NCBI GenBank assembly: GCA_964570325.1
Contig: CAZMXS010000026.1
Coordinates: 1-54,497, forward strand
DNA: 54,497 bases
Source of the DNA: CAZMXS01 sp964570325
GTDB taxonomy: Bacteria; Verrucomicrobiota; Kiritimatiellia; CAIQIC01; CAZMXS01
Direction of reading: 5' to 3'
Part shown: in pieces, positions 52,400 through 54,497 of the stretch
Layout: each line of letters opens with the position of its first letter
Position numbering within the stretch: position 1 is the stretch's first letter
The notes under the pieces: model-generated
The model's database searches: none
The model's input: the letters and a program-made list of their open reading frames with translations, nothing else
Told to the model about the DNA's origin: nothing
Made by a program: the position numbers and the translations under genes

Positions 52400-52780
52400 C
52401 TGTGGCCCGGGGGTACCTATTCGGCGTTGATGGAACTGGACGAATGGCTGCGCCGGAGAGTGCGGTTGTATTACTGGAAGCAATGGAGCCGGAGGGGCGG
52501 GAGCCCCGGAGACGGCCAGCCGAAGGTTGCCCGCAGAGCGGAAGGCGCGGGCGCGCCTTCCGGCAACCAGCCGCGGACGCGCCGACGCCATCTGATCGCG
52601 CTGGGCATTTCGCCCGACGAGGTCCATATGGCCACGCGCAGCCGTAAAGGGTATTGGCGAATGAGTGCCAATAGCATCGTTCAACGCGCCCTGACTAACC
52701 GCTGGCTGTACGAACAAGGGGTCCCCGATATGCGCACGTTATGGATTACTCTTCACTATGGGCCTTTGGCCCGTCTCTGA
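52400..52780 (+). pseudogene. C-terminal (maturase) fragment of a group II intron-encoded protein
   Basis: The readable part is the thumb and maturase domain: LDEWLRRRVRLYYWKQW, PRTRRRHLIALGIS, HMATRSRKGYWRMS, IVQRALTNRWLYEQGVPDMR, LHYGPLAR. The RT and N-terminal parts are missing; upstream of about 52400 the sequence is unrelated. A 26-residue in-frame insertion splits the KQW/PRTRRR junction, which is continuous in the family. The intron's 3' RNA domains follow directly. Confidence 0.88.
52494..52568. repeat. Palindromic element inserted in frame in the maturase fragment
   Basis: Two hairpins: GGGGC-GGGA-GCCCC at 52494-52507, and GGAAGGCGC-GGGC-GCGCCTTCC at 52540-52561, the latter enclosed by GGTTGCC (52525) and GGCAACC (52562). 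The element adds about 26 codons without breaking the frame, like the in-frame palindromic elements known in Rickettsia. No second copy was found in this window. Confidence 0.65.
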
Positions 52781-52782
52781 TC

Positions 52783-52868
52783 GGAACCGCCGGTTGCGGA
52801 CCCGCATGACCGGTGGTGTGGGAGCCCCGGCTGGCCCCTCAGGGTGAAGTCGGGGCGACCCGATTCGG
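52783..52868 (+). ncRNA. Group II intron domains V and VI and 3' end
   Basis: CCGCCGGT...TGCGGACCCGCA...ACCGGTGG (about 52787-52818) folds as a domain V-like hairpin. GCCCCG...CGGGGC (52824-52856) follows as domain VI, and the intron would end near CCCGATT at 52867. This matches the usual order after a maturase C-terminus. The 5' half of this copy is not adjacent. Confidence 0.75.
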
Positions 52869-52878
52869 TGTCCCTTTC

Positions 52879-53256
52879 TCATTCCAAAACATCCATGTTC
52901 CACTCTTCGACGTAGAACGAGACCCATTGCCCATTCTTCTTGTGCAGCCATACGGTTAGCAGGATTTTCCCTTGCGTCCAGGATAACGACTTGAGTTGCA
53001 CATCGATATTTCCCGGGGCGTTTGTTGGGTACATCGAAAGGACTTGCGCGATTGGCATGCGCCACGGCTCCGGTGAGCGAGCTATGTCACCGACCGTGTT
53101 GGTGAGAACTCGGTCAGGCGATCCAAACCGCGTTACAAATCTCGTCTCGTTCAACCCCTCCAGTCTTCGAACTTCCCGTTTGAAGAAGCCGTCTGACTGG
53201 CACGAGATGGCTAGCACCGCAACGACGGCCAGCCCAAGGCATATGGTTGCCTTCAT
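52879..53256 (-). CDS. Small hypothetical lipoprotein
   Basis: About 125 residues. The N-terminus is a lipoprotein signal with a lipobox LAISC followed by QSDGFFKREVRRLEGL. The rest has the look of a small alpha/beta domain (FVTRFGSPDRVLTNT, VQLKSLSWTQGKILLTVWL, GQWVSFYVEEWNM); no family was recognised. Two ATGs in tandem (53259, 53256) follow GGTGGAGA, and the second has the better spacing. The open frame continues upstream across the group II intron and is not coding there. The gene sits alone between an intron 3' end and an intron 5' end. Confidence 0.7.
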   Translation of the reverse strand: MKATICLGLAVVAVLAISCQSDGFFKREVRRLEGLNETRFVTRFGSPDRVLTNTVGDIARSPEPWRMPIAQVLSMYPTNAPGNIDVQLKSLSWTQGKILLTVWLHKKNGQWVSFYVEEWNMDVLE

Positions 53257-53276
53257 CATTTCTCCACCGAACGTCA

Positions 53277-53323
53277 CGGCGCACCGGCGCGAGGCCTGCC
53301 GCGGGCCGAGCGTACGTGTGCCG
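53277..53323. repeat. Imperfect inverted repeat just before the intron 5' end
   Basis: CGGCGCAC (53277) pairs with GTGTGCCG (53316) with one wobble, enclosing GGCC...GGCC. It overlaps the motif CGAACGTCACG (53268-53278) and ends 6 bases before the intron start. It may be a hairpin target of intron insertion. Confidence 0.5.
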
Positions 53324-53329
53324 CCGATT

Positions 53330-54013
53330 GTGTGCGCCCAGCATGGGCGCGTTGCAAATGGGGTGCAAGTCCCCTGTCGAAAGGACCGCACGTGAAAACG
53401 TAAAGAACGACTACGCGAATCCAACGCCGGAAGGATAACCGCCCGGCGGAAGGAAGGATAGCGGAAACCGTCGGGCCGATGAACAAGAACCGCATACCCA
53501 GACCGCCCGCGATGCGGCGAGCGGGCACCACACAGCGAAGCCACAAGGTTCAGTCGCGGAGGTAAATGCGGCGGTCGTGCTGGGAAACAACGCGTTCTTA
53601 CCTGGGGAGACCCCTAACGGGTGACCAGGCGGGGAGTAAGCGGCCATAGTACCCGCGCCGCGAGCCGGGGGCTGGAATACGCCCGTATCAACTGGGAGAC
53701 CGGAAGACTCGATGTCGGGAAGGGCCGAACCGGACCGGATCGTTCCGCCCGCGGAGCGGACGGCGCAATCGAAGATGCCGGAAGGCGAGGAAGCGCCGAG
53801 CGCCGCACCGTCGGACGACAGCGGAGCGGTCAGGAGTAGACCATGATGGAGGCAATACTGGCTCCGGAGAACCTGCAACGGGCTTGGCAACGCGTCAGGA
53901 CCAACGCGGGCGCTCCGGGCGTGGATGGGATGACCGTCGCGGCGTTTCCGGCGTTCTGCCGGCAACTGTGGTCGGCGATTCGCTCCGCGCTGAGGTCGGG
54001 GACGTACCTACCC
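53330..54013 (+). mobile_element. 5' part of a group II intron, truncated on the right
   Basis: It begins with the GTGTGCG/GTGCG consensus. The typical 5' RNA elements follow (GCGCCCAGCATGGGCGC stem-loop at 53334-53350, GGGGTGCAAGTCCCC at 53360-53374), then about 460 bases of domain I-IV sequence up to the reverse transcriptase ORF. The stretch 53385-53842 holds this structured RNA and no other gene. Homology stops at 54013, where sequence of a hicA gene begins. Domain V and VI are missing from this copy. Confidence 0.88.
53843..54013 (+). pseudogene. N-terminal fragment of a group II intron reverse transcriptase
   Basis: 57 residues: MMEAILAPENLQRAWQRV, NAGAPGVDGMTV and LRSGTYLP, the RT-0/N-terminal region of intron-encoded proteins (family continues PPPVRRVxIPK). 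After P57 the frame runs into the antisense of hicA. A tandem ATG ATG follows an AGGAGTAGACC site. Confidence 0.88.
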
Positions 54014-54093
54014 TTTTGGCGGACTTGCCGAAATCCTAACCGTTCGAAAACTCGGACTGCCTCTTTCCCTGAAATCCGCGGCAGTTCAGACAT
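54007..54093 (-). pseudogene. hicA: hicA toxin gene, truncated by group II intron sequence
   Basis: 29 residues of a HicA/YcfA-type mRNA interferase are present: MSELPRISGKEAVRVFERLG and FRQVRQKGR. The family continues with SH, whose His is catalytic; here the sequence passes into the reversed intron ORF (YVPDLSAER), so the toxin's active site is lost. The start overlaps the end of hicB by 8 bases, the usual coupled arrangement, although with hicB first. Confidence 0.85.
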
Positions 54094-54289
54094 GAGCCGG
54101 AACCTCAAAGGTGGCTAGAATGGGATGAGATGGTGAATGCTGGGGGAATTCCTCGAGATAGACATCAGTGGCCTCTCGGAGATTGGCAATGGCTTCTTCA
54201 ACCGTCTTGCCTTGGCTTGCCGTGCCAACTTCCGGACATTCCGCTACAAACCATTCCTCTTCCTGGTGAATTACAGCAGTTAGCAACAT
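54086..54289 (-). CDS. hicB: HicB-family antitoxin
   Basis: 67 residues of the partially degraded RNase H-like HicB fold: LLTAVIHQEEEWFVAECPEV, GTASQGKTVEEAIANLREA, TDVYLEEFP. It neutralises HicA and often autoregulates the operon. The ATG at 54289 is preceded by GGGAGATAAAC; upstream codons in the frame are not coding. It lacks a C-terminal DNA-binding domain. With hicA destroyed it is an orphan antitoxin here. Confidence 0.9.
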   Translation of the reverse strand: MLLTAVIHQEEEWFVAECPEVGTASQGKTVEEAIANLREATDVYLEEFPQHSPSHPILATFEVPAHV

Positions 54290-54347
54290 GTTTATCTCCC
54301 TATCTGGGGATACATTACACGGATGATGGCCTTTTTTCCATCTTTTT

Positions 54348-54437
54348 CCTGCGAACGTCACGCCTCAGACTCAACGAACCCGGTCATAAAGCTCGTCATT
54401 ATTCTGATCGCCCGCCGGGTTCGTTGTAGTTTGCAGG
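54348..54437. repeat. 90-base imperfect inverted repeat adjacent to the second intron 5' end
   Basis: Outer arms CCTGCGAAC (54348) and GTTTGCAGG (54429) differ at one position; inner arms CAACGAACCCGG (54372) and CCGGGTTCGTTG (54415) are perfect, with a 31-base loop. The left arm contains CGAACGTCACG (54352-54362), also found at 53268 before the other intron copy. The AAC...GTT ends and double-arm layout are attC-like, but the R boxes do not fit the RYYYAAC/GTTRRRY consensus. Confidence 0.55.
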
Positions 54438-54442
54438 CGTTT

Positions 54443-54497
54443 GTGTGCGCCCAGCATGGGCGCGTTGCAAATGGGGTGCAAGTCCCCTGTCGAAAGG
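54443..54497 (+). mobile_element. 5' end of a second group II intron copy, cut by the window edge
   Basis: Bases 54441-54497 are identical to 53328-53384 (57 bases, two of them before the GTGTG start). The bases before the repeats differ (A versus T). The rest of this copy lies beyond the edge; the sequence ends inside the repeat, as assemblies often do. Confidence 0.9.

Noticed and set aside
1..54497. tRNA or rRNA genes and a replication origin
   Set aside because: None was recognised by eye on either strand; a covariance-model scan would be needed to exclude a tRNA.

Overview
The window is a 54.5 kb piece of a GC-rich bacterial draft scaffold. A 10-base N gap lies at 11942-11951, and the right edge stops inside a 57-base repeat. 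The gene content best fits a Kiritimatiellota- or Lentisphaerota-like member of the PVC group. It has very large secreted proteins with EF-hand-like DPTN linkers and a shared C-terminal domain ending in (F)YR, a split GcvP (PA and PB), and many carbohydrate-related modules. This assignment is an inference from gene style; no rRNA or tRNA was seen.

Layout, left to right. (1) 1-1196: an integron-type tyrosine recombinase (IntI) running off the left edge. (2) 1381-7506: a cytoplasmic pair, a GH94-clan phosphorylase-like protein and a GH35 beta-galactosidase. (3) 7627-12642: a UVR-motif protein divergent from gcvT-gcvPA-gcvPB. gcvPB is split by the gap but can be rebuilt exactly. (4) 12742-20184: a 2480-residue secreted protein with BACON-like repeats, a TolB-like propeller and a CLCA-like metallopeptidase signature. 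(5) 20359-28581: an AraC/GyrI regulator, rsmI, a partner-switching cassette (STAS, RsbU-like phosphatase, STAS, anti-sigma kinase), grpE, dnaJ and rsmE. (6) 28747-36527: a FeoB-like membrane domain without its GTPase domain, a frameshifted secreted glucanase-like gene, an outer-membrane barrel, a Cache sensor, a eukaryotic-type chorismate mutase, a B12-type radical SAM protein and a small secreted NTF2-like protein. (7) 36588-50417: three giant secreted proteins. One is a lectin-like/FN3 repeat protein. The second is a divergently transcribed gingipain-like C25 protease sharing the lectin-like module. The third is a beta-propeller plus beta-helix protein. (8) 50540-54497: an accessory end with at least four group II intron remnants, a BspA-like LRR protein, a small lipoprotein and a hicBA module whose hicA is cut off by intron sequence.

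How the parts relate. The secreted proteins probably serve surface attachment or polymer breakdown. Six of them, in different architectures, share the same C-terminal domain, which suggests a common sorting or assembly route. The phosphorylase/GH35 pair would process imported beta-linked oligosaccharides in the cytoplasm. The partner-switching genes beside grpE-dnaJ suggest a stress-signalling neighbourhood, but no sigma factor lies here. The two cleanly preserved intron 5' ends at the right edge each follow an inverted-repeat region that begins with the same 11-base motif. Together with the IntI gene at the other edge, this raises the possibility of cassette-type sites. All functions are read from sequence by eye; no search was run.
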